A DNA stretch of 64,000 bases from Pedobacter gandavensis. Lineage in GTDB: Bacteria > Bacteroidota > Bacteroidia > Sphingobacteriales > Sphingobacteriaceae. A model generated the notes under the pieces. That model worked only from the letters and a program-made list of their open reading frames with translations, was not told where the DNA came from and did no database searches. Location: NCBI RefSeq assembly GCF_014172405.1, contig NZ_WNXC01000004.1:186001-250000 (forward strand), given 5' to 3'. Of this stretch, positions 18,101-28,207 are shown piece after piece. The first letter of the stretch is position 1; every line of letters starts with the position of its first letter. A program made the position numbers and the translations under genes.

Positions 18101-21100
18101 TTGAATGCGGCTCTGCCATAGCCATCTTTCAGGTTTTTGATGGTTACTGAAAGCGACTGCTCATTCTGGCGGGTATCCCCACGGTAATTGCTGAAATCAC
18201 GCTCTCTTTCAATTCCTGGAGGAATCACATAAGGAATTGGGGTACGTTTACCATTTTCTTCGATATTTACAGTTGCCACCTCAATCGTAGAACCATCTGG
18301 AGCGATCGTTCCTAAAGCCGGATCGACAATCGTTTGTGAAGGATCATTATTGGCATTATATTGTCTCCATTCCCCTCTTACCAGCTGGATTTTTCCAAAC
18401 CTCAAAACGGTAGTATCGGCAAAATTCGTCATGAACATACGGATGAAACGGATCGATTTAAAATCCTGGATCCCACCGATACGGTCTTGATATTGTGCCA
18501 AAGGAATACGAATCTGATACCAGGTAACTGGCTGTGTACTGCCGTTTGCCAATTTCACCTGAGAAGTCACCTTATCCGTTACAAAGTTTTGCCCCACCAT
18601 CAGGTCGCCCGGACGCATAGAAACTTTGTACTGGAAGTACTCATCAGATTGTGTCATATTATTATCTCTGTTGATGTCTTCTCCATCTGGTAAAGAAGTA
18701 GAAGCTGAGTTTTCTACACCCAGTTCAGCACGGGATTGTTCTGCGGTTTTAGAGTTTCCTTCTGTACCATTAAAGTGTTGGTAGCGTTTTAAAATACCCG
18801 CATTTTCACGGTCTAATTCCGGACCTCTGAAATAGACATAATCATCAGAAGAAGGGTCATTTTCCAGGGATCTGGCGGCATCAGGATTCAATTGCCCTTT
18901 GATCTGGTTAACCAGCGCGGCGAACTTCTGCTGCTCATCTTTATTTGCCATACCGTCTAATCCAACATCCTGGGCTTTTCTGGCATTCGGATCATTGTCG
19001 AAAGCCTGTACTACCGGTTGTAATTTCGGTACCCTACCCCAGTTCGTTTCATCAAACTTCGAAGGATCGCCATCTGCCGGAAGCCCATTCTCCAATGACT
19101 TTCTTCCGTCTTTCAAAATGTCTTCAGAGATGTTACCGATATTAAAATACAAATCACCTCCTAAACCATTCGGTTTATAGATATTCGGATCCATTACCCA
19201 AAGCTCAATGAACTCAATATTCAAGGCTTCAAAATCATTGGTTTCGATCCTTCTGAACAAACCACCCCAACGACTTCTTGGATTGTTTAGCAAACCTTGA
19301 GCGTTGAACCCTGTTGGCGTGTAATTATAAGGACCGCGCACTGTCGGATAAAAAGCCACATCTAAAGTTGGCAATGCGAAAGGCTGTCCTGATCCTGTTT
19401 CTTTAAAAGGGAATACTTCCTGTTCGATTACCTGACGAACAAAATGATTCGAAAGTTCCTGTTTATTGTTTCTTAAACCGGAAGGAAGCGTTGCATCATT
19501 TCTATTGTAAAAAATTGGATCAATGTTATAGAAAGCAATTAAAGCCCTGTTGAAACCATAACTCAGATCGTCGATTCTACTGGCCTCAGAAAACAACTGA
19601 GGCGTTCCCGACAACTGCCAGGCCATCGCACTTTTCAAATCTATGACCGAACGTGAGGCTTCAAAATCATCCAGGTAACTCACTCCACTTTTCTGCCCGG
19701 CAAAATTCAAGGCTTTTGGATGCCCTGGAATCAATTGCGCAAACTCTCCAGAGAAAGTTAAGCTGGAAGGCACTTTTGTAGAGATAAACGGTAATTTATC
19801 CACCAATTTAGTTAAGAACCTGGAAGGTGTGCTGTAGTTCAAATCCATTCCCCACATGGTATTCGAAATTGGCTCCTCGCCTACATTCACCTTTGGCGTT
19901 AGCGGCTTCTCGGTGAGGTTCATTAGGGTAGCCCCTAAATTCAGTTTATTGTTTACCTTATAATCAAACCTGGTTCCAAACAACGAGCGTTGCTGCAAAC
20001 CAAAAAGCTCATTGTTTTCCGTCGAAATTCTGATCGGCTGACCAGAAATTAAGACTGCCGTGTTCAGGATTCTTACCCTTCCACCCTGATAATCCACCGT
20101 ATAATCTACCCCTTCCTGCAAAGGAATCGTACCGGCAAAAACCTTTACTGATCCTTCCGGAACATTGATGGAATTTAAGCTGAATTCTGAAGCCACCTGA
20201 CTTTGATACGCCCCTTTAATGAAATAGCGATTTTGGTTACTAAACAACTGCTGCGCCACCACTTTTGTAGAATCGTATAAAGCTGGAAAAGTATATTGAT
20301 CAATCAGTGATACTTCCGAAGGATCAAACTGGTCCGCTAAATCCTTACCGAAAGGCTCTATCAAAGGAAAGATCACCCGACCATTCAGTGGATCGATGGT
20401 GATATAGCCGTTAATGGTATTGGTAGAGAAATTAGTCAGGTTGGTATTCGAGCCATTGGTGTTTCCTGGATTGCTATTTACCGGCGTATTAAAGGCAATA
20501 TTTTCATTGGTTCCGAAAGGTTTATTCTCCGCTTCAAAATCGAAGACCCCGTCTGGTCGGCGTTCCTGTTGTTGATTTAAACGGTCTAATCCCGTCACCT
20601 GAATCCATTGTTTATTCTTCAATGGCCTCCGATCAGGATCCAACTTTTCACCCACTTCTATATACGGTTTTTCTACCCCTGTCTTATCGTCAATCCGGAA
20701 GATATCCAGTTTAAAGTTCATTGGACTGATTTGGTAACCACCGATTGAATAGATGTTTTTCATCATCAACTTCCACATCGGCAGCTTATTTTTCAGCGTT
20801 TCATTTTTCAACATCTTCGTGAACAACACCTTTGGTGTACCCGCATCAAAAGAAATATCTGTGGAGAACTCCCCTACCTGATATTCTACTCCACGGTAAG
20901 TATATCGGTAAGCTACTGACAAAACCTCATCGGTATTCAGAGCATTATTCAGGGAAATATAACCCAGTTGTGGGTGAAAAGTAAACTCCCGATCAGCCAA
21001 TTTCCTGGCATAGGTTAGCTTGGCATAGTTATCTGTACCACCAGTTGCGGCGAAGAAAGGAATAATCGCATTAGAATTGGTGAACCTGGCGTCTGCTGGT

Positions 21101-22278
21101 AATTGCGACAATAGGTTATTGGATTGTCTTGGAAACTGAGGGTTATCAAAACCGGAAGGAAGCGCTGATAATCCACCAGTAAGTGTTGAATTATATGGGG
21201 TATTCTCCGCCAAATCCATTAGGGCCATCACATCTCGGGATCCCTGAGTATTTCCTGTTTTATTGGTAATCCAAACTTCAACCCTCGTAATCAATACACC
21301 TGAAGTAATTGTTGGTGGCGTTGATAATGTTTTATTGTAAGTTTCTCTAAAATACTGTGCTAAGAAATAGTGTTTATTCGCCTCATAATTATCGGCACTC
21401 AGTCTAAATTCATTTTGTTGCGCCCCATTATTGATGCGGATTTCCCGCGATTGCGATTTCTGCTGAGAAAACACGGTGCTTACATTCAGCTTACCGAATT
21501 GCAACTGTGTTTTTACCCCGAAAAGAGCCTGTGTACCGTTAATTAGAGAGGTGCTTAAAGGCAGACTCACGTTACCGGCTTCAATCTTTTGGATGATGTC
21601 ATCCTTACCCCCAACATAATCCAGTTTCACCTGATTTTCAAAATCAAACTGGGCTTCGGTATTGTAGTTCATGTTGACCTTCATCCGGGTACCAATATTA
21701 CCAATCACATCCATCTGAATGCGTTGGTTAAAATCAAAATTCCCCTGTACGCGCTGACGCTCATTGAACAGTGGATTTTCATTCTTATTGATCCTACCGA
21801 GGAAGGTTAGTTCGGCCTCTCCACGAGGCTGTATATCTATGCTTGTTCCGCCAAAAATCCGTTCAAAAGCTTTGCTATTGACCTTCAGACTAGGTATCAC
21901 CCCATTCTTTCTGACTTCATTAATTTCTTCGTTGGAATACATGCGCCAATTGTCGCGTTTCATCTCGGAGTTTACCAGACGCTGATATTCTTCAATCGTC
22001 AGGTATTGTGGAGCTGAAAACAACTGGTTGCCAATCATTTGGCGGATGATGTATCTTTTATGCTTCGCATCGTACTCAACTTCCCGTTTTACATTGTCAG
22101 GAAGCGGTTTAAAGGAATTGTTGAGATTTCTAAGACCTAGGCGTTGTTTTTCCCTCAGACTGAAGGAATTTCTTGTCGTATCCGCGTTTCTTACCTGCTG
22201 TTTCACTGTTTGCGAAAAAGCAGATTGCCCGCCAAGGCAGAGAAGGAAGGTAAAGAGGAGCGTTAATAGGGTTTTCAA
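15109..22278 (-). CDS. sprA: Type IX secretion system outer-membrane translocon SprA (Sov)
   Basis: Giant outer-membrane beta-barrel through which T9SS substrates leave the cell; needed for gliding in Flavobacterium and gingipain secretion (as Sov) in Porphyromonas. The protein has 2389 residues, the usual 2300-2500. It has a signal peptide (MKTLLTLLFTFLLCLGG), many repeats of amphipathic beta strands, SprA-typical segments such as YLDDFEASRS, the NYRGDTRQNEQSL region and INIPYNYNIDGKT, and a C-terminal strand ending SLRVTLN. No frameshift is present. It lies between ruvA (8 nt upstream) and gcvH. Other T9SS components (PorV, gldKLMN) are not in the window. Confidence 0.96.
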   Translation of the reverse strand: MKTLLTLLFTFLLCLGGQSAFSQTVKQQVRNADTTRNSFSLREKQRLGLRNLNNSFKPLPDNVKREVEYDAKHKRYIIRQMIGNQLFSAPQYLTIEEYQRLVNSEMKRDNWRMYSNEEINEVRKNGVIPSLKVNSKAFERIFGGTSIDIQPRGEAELTFLGRINKNENPLFNERQRVQGNFDFNQRIQMDVIGNIGTRMKVNMNYNTEAQFDFENQVKLDYVGGKDDIIQKIEAGNVSLPLSTSLINGTQALFGVKTQLQFGKLNVSTVFSQQKSQSREIRINNGAQQNEFRLSADNYEANKHYFLAQYFRETYNKTLSTPPTITSGVLITRVEVWITNKTGNTQGSRDVMALMDLAENTPYNSTLTGGLSALPSGFDNPQFPRQSNNLLSQLPADARFTNSNAIIPFFAATGGTDNYAKLTYARKLADREFTFHPQLGYISLNNALNTDEVLSVAYRYTYRGVEYQVGEFSTDISFDAGTPKVLFTKMLKNETLKNKLPMWKLMMKNIYSIGGYQISPMNFKLDIFRIDDKTGVEKPYIEVGEKLDPDRRPLKNKQWIQVTGLDRLNQQQERRPDGVFDFEAENKPFGTNENIAFNTPVNSNPGNTNGSNTNLTNFSTNTINGYITIDPLNGRVIFPLIEPFGKDLADQFDPSEVSLIDQYTFPALYDSTKVVAQQLFSNQNRYFIKGAYQSQVASEFSLNSINVPEGSVKVFAGTIPLQEGVDYTVDYQGGRVRILNTAVLISGQPIRISTENNELFGLQQRSLFGTRFDYKVNNKLNLGATLMNLTEKPLTPKVNVGEEPISNTMWGMDLNYSTPSRFLTKLVDKLPFISTKVPSSLTFSGEFAQLIPGHPKALNFAGQKSGVSYLDDFEASRSVIDLKSAMAWQLSGTPQLFSEASRIDDLSYGFNRALIAFYNIDPIFYNRNDATLPSGLRNNKQELSNHFVRQVIEQEVFPFKETGSGQPFALPTLDVAFYPTVRGPYNYTPTGFNAQGLLNNPRSRWGGLFRRIETNDFEALNIEFIELWVMDPNIYKPNGLGGDLYFNIGNISEDILKDGRKSLENGLPADGDPSKFDETNWGRVPKLQPVVQAFDNDPNARKAQDVGLDGMANKDEQQKFAALVNQIKGQLNPDAARSLENDPSSDDYVYFRGPELDRENAGILKRYQHFNGTEGNSKTAEQSRAELGVENSASTSLPDGEDINRDNNMTQSDEYFQYKVSMRPGDLMVGQNFVTDKVTSQVKLANGSTQPVTWYQIRIPLAQYQDRIGGIQDFKSIRFIRMFMTNFADTTVLRFGKIQLVRGEWRQYNANNDPSQTIVDPALGTIAPDGSTIEVATVNIEENGKRTPIPYVIPPGIERERDFSNYRGDTRQNEQSLSVTIKNLKDGYGRAAFKTGFNDFRSYKHLEMYIHAEALGSNVLKDNDLSAFLRIGTDNQDNYYEYSQPLKVTLPGTNDPYAIWPEQNKMDITLEFFQKAKLARNNAKTSTGAPWPINIPYNYNIDGKTITIKGQPDMSKVRVYMLGIKNPYRTNGDDLMDKSGIFWFNELRLTEFDERGGWAATARMNAKLADFADVNVSGSKSTIGFGSLETRVSERNRADNVFFDISSSMELGKFFPKKTGIKVPMFVSYSSQVATPQYNPSMPDIELKNALDVASKSQRDSILNFAQDYTTRSSINFTNVRKERTDPEAKPRVWDIENFNVSYAYTKYSHRDFIIESNYQKTYRASLGYSYAALARNYEPLKKIIKNNTLALLRDFNFSLMPSSINFRIDVDRFYSENSLRNNDPMNYIPVNTTFNKNFLVSRVYGISWNLSKSLTMDIDATNYSIIDEPYGRIEGLKRDTLWQNMMRLGRTTDYSHNLNFTYNLPINKIPGLDWVSVATRYGTNFNWQTEPLSTLRDPNINLGNTVQNSRTIQVNPNLNLASLYNKFGFIRKGNGQGGQNVWIGLLTSVKNVVGAYTQSKGIFLPGYLPRTNYFGIDQATGAPGLGFVLGSQRDIRNEALLKGWITTDTLQSQLYINTMREDLSLTSLVEPIKDLSITLTANRNKTMNYSTNFRYDEGLRGFENFSPFTSGDYSISYISLRTSFSEKSGNTMSKLFNEFMANRVVISQRLGAMNPNSAGVRNGLYADGYGGESQDVLTAAFLAAYSGKDAKTSSLNSMPKIPLPNWRLNYRGLIGIPFLADRFSSIDLRHSYRSVYSISSFNSLLKYQENNGAVVSRDLNDNFLPAFQYAQVTIAEQFSPLIGIDTRLKNNLTANFEMGRSRLLGLNMANSQLAQLTENNMVFGLGYRTTKFRFPFGLFKGLKMDNNMDFKLDVAVRDNKTVIYRADILEAEVSSGAKNITLRPSVDYILNQRFNVRLFYDSNVTKPYTSQTFNTSFSNFGFSLRVTLN

Positions 22279-22286
22279 GGGAAAAT

Positions 22287-22871
22287 TTATAAGTTCTTCA
22301 AAGCTATTTTTATCATTTGTTCTACTGTTAAATCCGTACCTCCATTTTTCACTGCACTGTCAATTGATTTTTCTGCTGGTTGTTTTGCAAACCCGAGCAT
22401 CATCAACGCAGATAGGGCTTCTTCTCTAGCAGTATTATTTAGCGGTGCAGCGATCAATGATCCTGTACCTTCTTTTTTCAACTTGTCTTGCAATTCCAAT
22501 ACCAGGCGTTGCGCGGTTTTCGTACCAATTCCTTTAATTCGTTGAATTAAGGGTAAATCACCATTTACAATAGCGGCTTGGATTTCCACAGGGGTGATTG
22601 AAGAGAGCATCATTCTACCCGTATTAGGGCCGATTCCAGAAACGGAAATCAGATGAAGGAAGAGCCTTCGCTCTCCCTCCTCTGCAAATCCATATAAAGT
22701 ATGTGCATCTTCTTTCACATGTGTCCAGAGGTAAACTTTACATCTTTCCGCATCTGCCAGGCTGCTATAAGTATTTAGTGAAATATTGATATGGTAACCA
22801 ATCCCTCCGGCCTCCACAACAATATAAGCGGGGCATTTAAAGGTCAGCTTACCATCAATATATTCAAACAT
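22287..22871 (-). CDS. ruvA: Holliday junction branch migration protein RuvA
   Basis: DNA-binding subunit of the RuvAB branch migration complex, 194 residues. It begins MFEYIDGKLTFK and has the OB-fold N-terminal domain, two helix-hairpin-helix motifs (VSGIGPNTGRMML and IKGIGTKTAQRLVLEL near residues 75 and 110), and a C-terminal UBA-like domain (REEALSALMMLGF) that contacts RuvB. The start lies 3 nt after the maeB stop. Confidence 0.95.
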   Translation of the reverse strand: MFEYIDGKLTFKCPAYIVVEAGGIGYHINISLNTYSSLADAERCKVYLWTHVKEDAHTLYGFAEEGERRLFLHLISVSGIGPNTGRMMLSSITPVEIQAAIVNGDLPLIQRIKGIGTKTAQRLVLELQDKLKKEGTGSLIAAPLNNTAREEALSALMMLGFAKQPAEKSIDSAVKNGGTDLTVEQMIKIALKNL

Positions 22872-22874
22872 ATC

Positions 22875-25190
22875 TTACTTCTTAATTATTCTTTTTAAAA
22901 GACTACCTTTTTTAGCTAGTGCTTCTTGCTCTTTCGACTGTACATCCAACACGGCTAAAGTCACCATGTTTACAATCTCACGAACCGAACTACCCAACTG
23001 TACAATGTGAACTGGTTTGTTCAATCCTAATAAGATCGGACCAACCGCTTCTGCACCACCCAGTTCCTGCAATAACTTGTAGGCGATGTTACCTGACTCC
23101 AAATTAGGGAATACCAATGTATTGGCAGGGGCATCTACTAAGCTACTAAAAGGAAAGTTATCTTTCAATAAAGCGTTGTTAATTGCAAAATTTCCCTGCA
23201 TTTCGCCGTCTACGATAATTTCAGGATGATTTTCGTGAAGAATTTTCACTGCTTTTCTTACTTTTTCAGGAACTACGCCTTCATTTGACCCAAAATTAGA
23301 GTACGAAAGTAGGGCAATACGCGGCTGAATGTTGAATTTACGCACAGCATCATCTAATAACAAGGTGATATCTACCAGTTCTTCTACAGTAGGATCAACA
23401 TTCACAGTAGTATCGCCAAAGAATACCGGACCTTTTTTGGTCATCATCATGTACATTCCGGCCACACGGTTTACACCTGGCGCAGTACCAATCACTTGCA
23501 ATGCAGGCTTAATGGTAGATACATAATTTTTAGTCAGACCAGAAATCATGGCATCTGCTTCACCGAATTCCACCATAGAAGCACCGAAGTAATTTCTATC
23601 GCGTAAGAACTTATTGGCTTCGAACAAGGTTACCCCTCTTCTTTGTCTCTTTTGATATAAAGATTCCGCATATTTTTTCATGCGTTCCGGCTCCAACATT
23701 GGATCAATGATTTCTACACCTTCTAATTCCAGAGCATTCTCTTCAATGATTTGTTCAATAATTGCTCTATTACCTAATAAAATTGGAATCGCAATGTTAT
23801 CATCCTTAACAATCTGTGCTGCTTTAAGAATTTTATAGTTATCCGCTTCGGTGAAAACCACACGTTTTGGATCAGATTTAGCTTTATTGGTGATGGCACG
23901 CATAATCGCATCATCCATACCCAATCTGGTTTTCAATTCTTCAGTATAAGCATCCCAATCAGTGATGATTTTACGCGCTACACCAGAGTCAATTGCTGCT
24001 TTGGCTACTGCCGAAGAAACATTGGTCATCAAGCGTAAATCTACTGGCTTAGGAATGATATAGTCTTTACCGAATTTGATATTTTTCTCATTGTAGGCCA
24101 TGTTTACAGCCTCAGGAACAGGTTTTTTAGCCAGCTCAGCGATTGCTTTCACAGCAGCAATTTTCATTTCCTCATTGATGCTGGTTGCCCTAACATCTAA
24201 TGCACCTCTAAAAATATATGGGAAGCCCAACACGTTATTCACCTGATTAGGATAATCAGAACGTCCTGTAGCCATAATTAAATCTTTACGAGAACTGATG
24301 GCCAGTTCATAAGCAATCTCTGGATTAGGATTCGCCATTGCAAACACAATAGGATTCTTAGTCATAGATTTCAACATATCCACGGTTACGCAATCTGCAG
24401 AAGATAGACCGATGAACACATCAGAATCTTTCATTGCTTCTTCCAAAGTATTCAAATCTCTGGTGGTTGCAAATTCCGCTTTGATAGCATCTAATTTATC
24501 TCTGTCAGCTCTGATGACGCCAGTACGGTCGCACATCACGATGTTTTCTTTTTTAGCACCCAACGATACATAAAGACGAGTACAAGAAATGGCGGCAGCG
24601 CCGGCTCCGTTTACCACAATCTTTATCTTATCCATTTTCTTTTTCTGCAACTCACAAGCATTGATTAATGCTGCAGCTGAGATGATGGCAGTACCATGCT
24701 GATCGTCATGCATCACAGGGATATTCATCTCCTCTTTCAAACGACGCTCAATTTCAAAGCATTCTGGTGCTTTAATATCTTCCAGGTTTACCCCGCCGAA
24801 AGTAGGCTCAAGGGCTTTAACGATTTTTACAAAGTCATCAACGTTTTTAGTATCCAGTTCCAGATCAAAAACGTCAATATCGGCAAAAATCTTAAAAAGA
24901 AGACCTTTACCTTCCATCACCGGTTTACCCGCTTCCGGACCTATATCGCCAAGACCTAAAACTGCTGTACCATTACTAATTACAGCAACAAGGTTACCCT
25001 TTGCGGTATATTTATATACATCTTCAGTGTTTTCTGCTATTTTTAAACAAGGCTCAGCTACCCCTGGAGAATACGCCAGTGCCAGATCTCTTTGAGAGTT
25101 CGTTGGTTTCGTGGGTATAACTTGTATTTTTCCCGGTCGCCCTTGCGAGTGGTAATCCAAAGCATCTTGCTTCCTGTTAATTTTACTCAT
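22875..25190 (-). CDS. maeB: NADP-dependent malic enzyme with phosphotransacetylase domain
   Basis: Oxidative decarboxylation of malate to pyruvate. The 771 residues divide into an N-terminal malic enzyme (about 1-410; [26 protein letters not shown] dinucleotide fold) and a C-terminal phosphate acetyltransferase-like domain (about 425-755) that in characterised homologues is regulatory rather than catalytic. This fusion is the MaeB type. First gene of a unit maeB-ruvA-sprA-gcvH. A -7-type promoter lies just upstream. Confidence 0.95.
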   Translation of the reverse strand: MSKINRKQDALDYHSQGRPGKIQVIPTKPTNSQRDLALAYSPGVAEPCLKIAENTEDVYKYTAKGNLVAVISNGTAVLGLGDIGPEAGKPVMEGKGLLFKIFADIDVFDLELDTKNVDDFVKIVKALEPTFGGVNLEDIKAPECFEIERRLKEEMNIPVMHDDQHGTAIISAAALINACELQKKKMDKIKIVVNGAGAAAISCTRLYVSLGAKKENIVMCDRTGVIRADRDKLDAIKAEFATTRDLNTLEEAMKDSDVFIGLSSADCVTVDMLKSMTKNPIVFAMANPNPEIAYELAISSRKDLIMATGRSDYPNQVNNVLGFPYIFRGALDVRATSINEEMKIAAVKAIAELAKKPVPEAVNMAYNEKNIKFGKDYIIPKPVDLRLMTNVSSAVAKAAIDSGVARKIITDWDAYTEELKTRLGMDDAIMRAITNKAKSDPKRVVFTEADNYKILKAAQIVKDDNIAIPILLGNRAIIEQIIEENALELEGVEIIDPMLEPERMKKYAESLYQKRQRRGVTLFEANKFLRDRNYFGASMVEFGEADAMISGLTKNYVSTIKPALQVIGTAPGVNRVAGMYMMMTKKGPVFFGDTTVNVDPTVEELVDITLLLDDAVRKFNIQPRIALLSYSNFGSNEGVVPEKVRKAVKILHENHPEIIVDGEMQGNFAINNALLKDNFPFSSLVDAPANTLVFPNLESGNIAYKLLQELGGAEAVGPILLGLNKPVHIVQLGSSVREIVNMVTLAVLDVQSKEQEALAKKGSLLKRIIKK

Positions 25191-25212
25191 AAATCAGTCA
25201 TTTATAAAGGGC

Positions 25213-25220
25213 CAAAGTTA
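25213..25220 (-). promoter_or_regulatory. Candidate -7 element upstream of maeB
   Basis: On the minus strand TAACTTTG fits TAnnTTTG exactly, 22 nt upstream of the maeB ATG, giving a short leader of about 16 nt. A matching -33 TTG at the normal distance is not evident. Confidence 0.45.
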
Positions 25221-25274
25221 CGATCTTTTAATTAGCCCTGAAATAAAAAAGGAATCAGAATTGGGAAGCAGAGA

Positions 25275-26507
25275 TTAGCCTTTAATAGCGTATTGTTTTC
25301 GTTTACTCGATTCAGGATTATGGATTTTCAACTTTTGTCCAGGAACAATCGAAGAACTTTTGAGTCCGTTCCACACTTTTAAATCCTGCACTTCTACCTG
25401 ATATTTATCGGCAATGGCACTGAGTGTCTGTCCGGGAGTCACCTTATGATAACTGATGGCAGCAACAGGTTTTGCGACGATCTTCTTCTTCAAGCGACGG
25501 TCATCATTTGAAGCCAGAAACACTTTTGGATTCACATCGAGCTCGGTATTGTTCAACACTTCATAGATCTGTGCAAACTGAGCCATATTCACTTTAGGAA
25601 TGATGATTCGCTTGGGTTCCTCTTCTGTCCCATTCACAATCTTCTTTTTATAAGCGGGATTAAGGCTACATAAGGCATCTGCTTCGATGCTCAATGCCGT
25701 GGCCAATTGTGGTAAGGAAACAAAACGGCTGACCTGTATAGTATCGGTGTTTTTAACGAATGTAGTTGGTTGTGATTTAATCTGATGTTGGCCGGAGCAT
25801 TTCATCACATAGAGTGCTGCAATAAAAGCAGGTACATAATTGCGTGTTTCCTGAGGGAGATAGGGTCTGATTTCCCAGAAATCATGGGAATCGGCTTTAA
25901 TGATGGCTCTTTTCACATTACCCATTCCGCAGTTATAGGCGGCAATGGCCAGAAGCCAGTCGCCAAGTTCCTGATAAGCATCTTTAAAATAAGCTGCTGC
26001 TGCGTAACTGGCTTGGATTGGATCTTTTCTTTCATCCACAAAATTGTCCATATTCAGTCCATAATCTTTTGCCGTAGCAAACATGAACTGCCATAAACCT
26101 GTGGCACCTACCCTGGAGACCGCATGGGCATTCATAGAAGACTCTATAACGGGCAGGTATTTAATTTCTTCGGGGATATTGTAATATTTCAGTGCTTTTT
26201 CAAAAACCGGGAAGTAATATTCGGACAAGCCGAGCATTTTTCCCATCATGTCTTTGCGACCGCTATAAATGTCAATGTACTTCTGCACATGTTCATTATA
26301 GCTGAGTGGAACCATTTTCTGGATCGAATCCAGTCTGGCCTTAAACACGTAATTATGGTTGTAAAAGGTAGGGGTTTCCGGTAAGACCGGTACGGCAACA
26401 GTATCAATAATTTGTAGAGATAGTATTTGTTGCCGTTGTTGCTGAGCTGCTGCTGAAAAGCTGGTTAATGCTAAAATACAGGATGCAAATAGTACATTTA
26501 TTTTCAT
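25275..26507 (-). CDS. Lytic transglycosylase with LysM domain (MltD-like)
   Basis: Cleaves peptidoglycan glycan strands in the periplasm. The 410-residue protein has a signal peptide ending SAAA, a transglycosylase SLT domain (about 105-230) with the catalytic glutamate in VIESSMNAHAVS and the GATGLWQFM and AAYNCGMGNV motifs, and one C-terminal LysM domain (HKVTPGQTLSAIADKYQ, about 355-400) for wall binding. I start at the ATG at 26507 rather than a TTG at 26513. Lies 23 nt downstream of gatA. Confidence 0.9.
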   Translation of the reverse strand: MKINVLFASCILALTSFSAAAQQQRQQILSLQIIDTVAVPVLPETPTFYNHNYVFKARLDSIQKMVPLSYNEHVQKYIDIYSGRKDMMGKMLGLSEYYFPVFEKALKYYNIPEEIKYLPVIESSMNAHAVSRVGATGLWQFMFATAKDYGLNMDNFVDERKDPIQASYAAAAYFKDAYQELGDWLLAIAAYNCGMGNVKRAIIKADSHDFWEIRPYLPQETRNYVPAFIAALYVMKCSGQHQIKSQPTTFVKNTDTIQVSRFVSLPQLATALSIEADALCSLNPAYKKKIVNGTEEEPKRIIIPKVNMAQFAQIYEVLNNTELDVNPKVFLASNDDRRLKKKIVAKPVAAISYHKVTPGQTLSAIADKYQVEVQDLKVWNGLKSSSIVPGQKLKIHNPESSKRKQYAIKG

Positions 26508-26530
26508 AGGCAATGTTTGGTGACATGGGT

Positions 26531-27949
26531 CTAGGTTAAAAATGTATGGGACAGGGATAACAGTTCCTGTTCCTTAAAGTGCTTTGCCATAAGCTGTAAG
26601 CTTAACGGTAATCCTTCTTTATTATTGCCCAAAGGGATTGCAATTGCTGGAATTCCTGTCAATGATGCCAATACCGTAAAGATATCCGCCATGTACATCA
26701 CCAATGGATCGTCCATGTTGTCTCCGATCTTAAATGCCGGAGTTGGCGCCACCGGGCTTAAGATCACATCAAAATCAACCAGCATTTCTTCCATCTTTTC
26801 GCGGATCAGTCTTCTCACCTGTTGTGCTTTTTGATAATAAGCATCATAATAACCAGCACTCAAAACGAAGGTCCCGATCAGGATGCGTTTTTTCACTTCT
26901 TCTCCAAAACCTTCCGCTCTGGAAGTCTTGTACAAGTCGTTCAAAGTAACTGCGTCCATGTTGCGGTGTCCATAATGAACTCCATCATAACGGGATAAAT
27001 TCGAAGAAGCTTCGGCTGTGGTTAAGACATAATAAGCAGGAACCAGGTAATCCAGCAAATCAAAAGACACATATTCTACAGTATGCCCCTGACTTTTAAA
27101 ACGCTCGATTGCGCTAAGGATGGATGCTTTAATCTCAGGATCTAAAGCTTCACTTTCCAGTGTTTCTTTTAATACTGCGATCTTTTTCTGAGCAGCTGAT
27201 GCTAAACCAGCAGTATAATCCGGTACTTCTTGTTTAGAAACCGTACTATCATAATCATCCGCACCTGCCAGAACTTCTAGCAATAGGGCAGCATCAGAGA
27301 TAGAAGAAGTAATGGTACCTACCTGATCAAAAGAAGAAGCATAAGCGATCACACCATATCTGGAAATGCGGCCATAAGTAGGCTTCATTCCGATACATCC
27401 GCAAAAAGCAGCTGGTTGTCTTACAGAACCACCGGTATCTGTACCCAATGCCGACAGGCATAGATCTGCCTGTACCGCCACTGCCGAACCTCCTGAAGAG
27501 CCTCCGGCAACACGTGCTGCATCAGCTGCGTTTTTCACTACGCCATAATAAGAAGTTTCATTGGAACCACCCATCGCAAACTCGTCACAATTGAGTCTTC
27601 CGATGATGATGGCATCTTCGGCCAATAGACGCTCTACTACGGTTGCAGAATATGGAGAGACAAAACCTTCCAGCATTTTGGAAGATGCGGTAACGATGTG
27701 GTCTTTATAACAGATATTGTCTTTAATACCAATCACCATTCCTGCCAGCTTGCCGGCAGTACCATTGTCAATTTTCTCTTGTACTACTTTAGCCTGAGCG
27801 GCCGCAGAATAAAAAAACACCTCATTAAAAGCATTGAGGTGTTCATGAGTTTCTATTTGCTTAAAATAGTGATCCAATAGCTCAGTTAAACTAAGTTTTT
27901 TTTGAGCAATAAGGGTTTGTATCTCTGATAAGGAGTTATACTTCTTCAA
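26531..27949 (-). CDS. gatA: Glutamyl-tRNA(Gln)/Asp-tRNA(Asn) amidotransferase subunit A
   Basis: Amidase subunit of GatCAB, which converts Glu-tRNA(Gln) to Gln-tRNA(Gln). The 472 residues match the family. The amidase signature is visible with the Ser-cis-Ser-Lys triad: Lys in GIKDNICYKD, and Ser in GGSSGGSAVAV and TDTGGSVRQPA. gatB and gatC are not adjacent. Codons 36-47 form a perfect stem followed by a T run, similar to an intrinsic terminator (27811-27843). Confidence 0.95.
   Translation of the reverse strand: MKKYNSLSEIQTLIAQKKLSLTELLDHYFKQIETHEHLNAFNEVFFYSAAAQAKVVQEKIDNGTAGKLAGMVIGIKDNICYKDHIVTASSKMLEGFVSPYSATVVERLLAEDAIIIGRLNCDEFAMGGSNETSYYGVVKNAADAARVAGGSSGGSAVAVQADLCLSALGTDTGGSVRQPAAFCGCIGMKPTYGRISRYGVIAYASSFDQVGTITSSISDAALLLEVLAGADDYDSTVSKQEVPDYTAGLASAAQKKIAVLKETLESEALDPEIKASILSAIERFKSQGHTVEYVSFDLLDYLVPAYYVLTTAEASSNLSRYDGVHYGHRNMDAVTLNDLYKTSRAEGFGEEVKKRILIGTFVLSAGYYDAYYQKAQQVRRLIREKMEEMLVDFDVILSPVAPTPAFKIGDNMDDPLVMYMADIFTVLASLTGIPAIAIPLGNNKEGLPLSLQLMAKHFKEQELLSLSHTFLT
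27811..27843 (-). terminator. Terminator-like hairpin inside gatA
   Basis: On the minus strand AACACCTCA (27843-27835) pairs perfectly with TGAGGTGTT (27824-27816) over a 10-nt loop, then continues as a T run to 27811. It codes for HLNAFNEVFF. It lies about 106 nt into the gene. Confidence 0.5.
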
Positions 27950-27989
27950 ATTTCAAGAATAGGTTAAATTTAAAAAATCGGATTAAAAC

Positions 27990-28196
27990 CTATAATGGTT
28001 TGTTGGTGCGGTTTTGTTCTACTTTGTCAGCAGCATCATCCATCCCGTCTTTTCCGTCTTTAAATTCTTTAATGCCTTTACCTAAGCCACGCATTAGTTC
28101 TGGAATTTTTTTACCACCAAAAAGTAATAAAACAATTACAAGGATAACGGCAATTTCCATGCCTCCTAAAGCGGCTAATATTGGTGTGTTTAACAT
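27990..28196 (-). CDS. tatA: Twin-arginine translocase TatA/TatE family subunit
   Basis: 68-residue pore-forming Tat component: one short membrane helix (about 13-28, [14 protein letters not shown]), the hinge [14 protein letters not shown], and an amphipathic helix with a charged tail. It is 11 nt downstream of the second TatA-like gene, so they are a pair. TatC is at 2753-3643. Confidence 0.92.
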   Translation of the reverse strand: MLNTPILAALGGMEIAVILVIVLLLFGGKKIPELMRGLGKGIKEFKDGKDGMDDAADKVEQNRTNKPL

Positions 28197-28207
28197 GATA
28201 TTATTAG

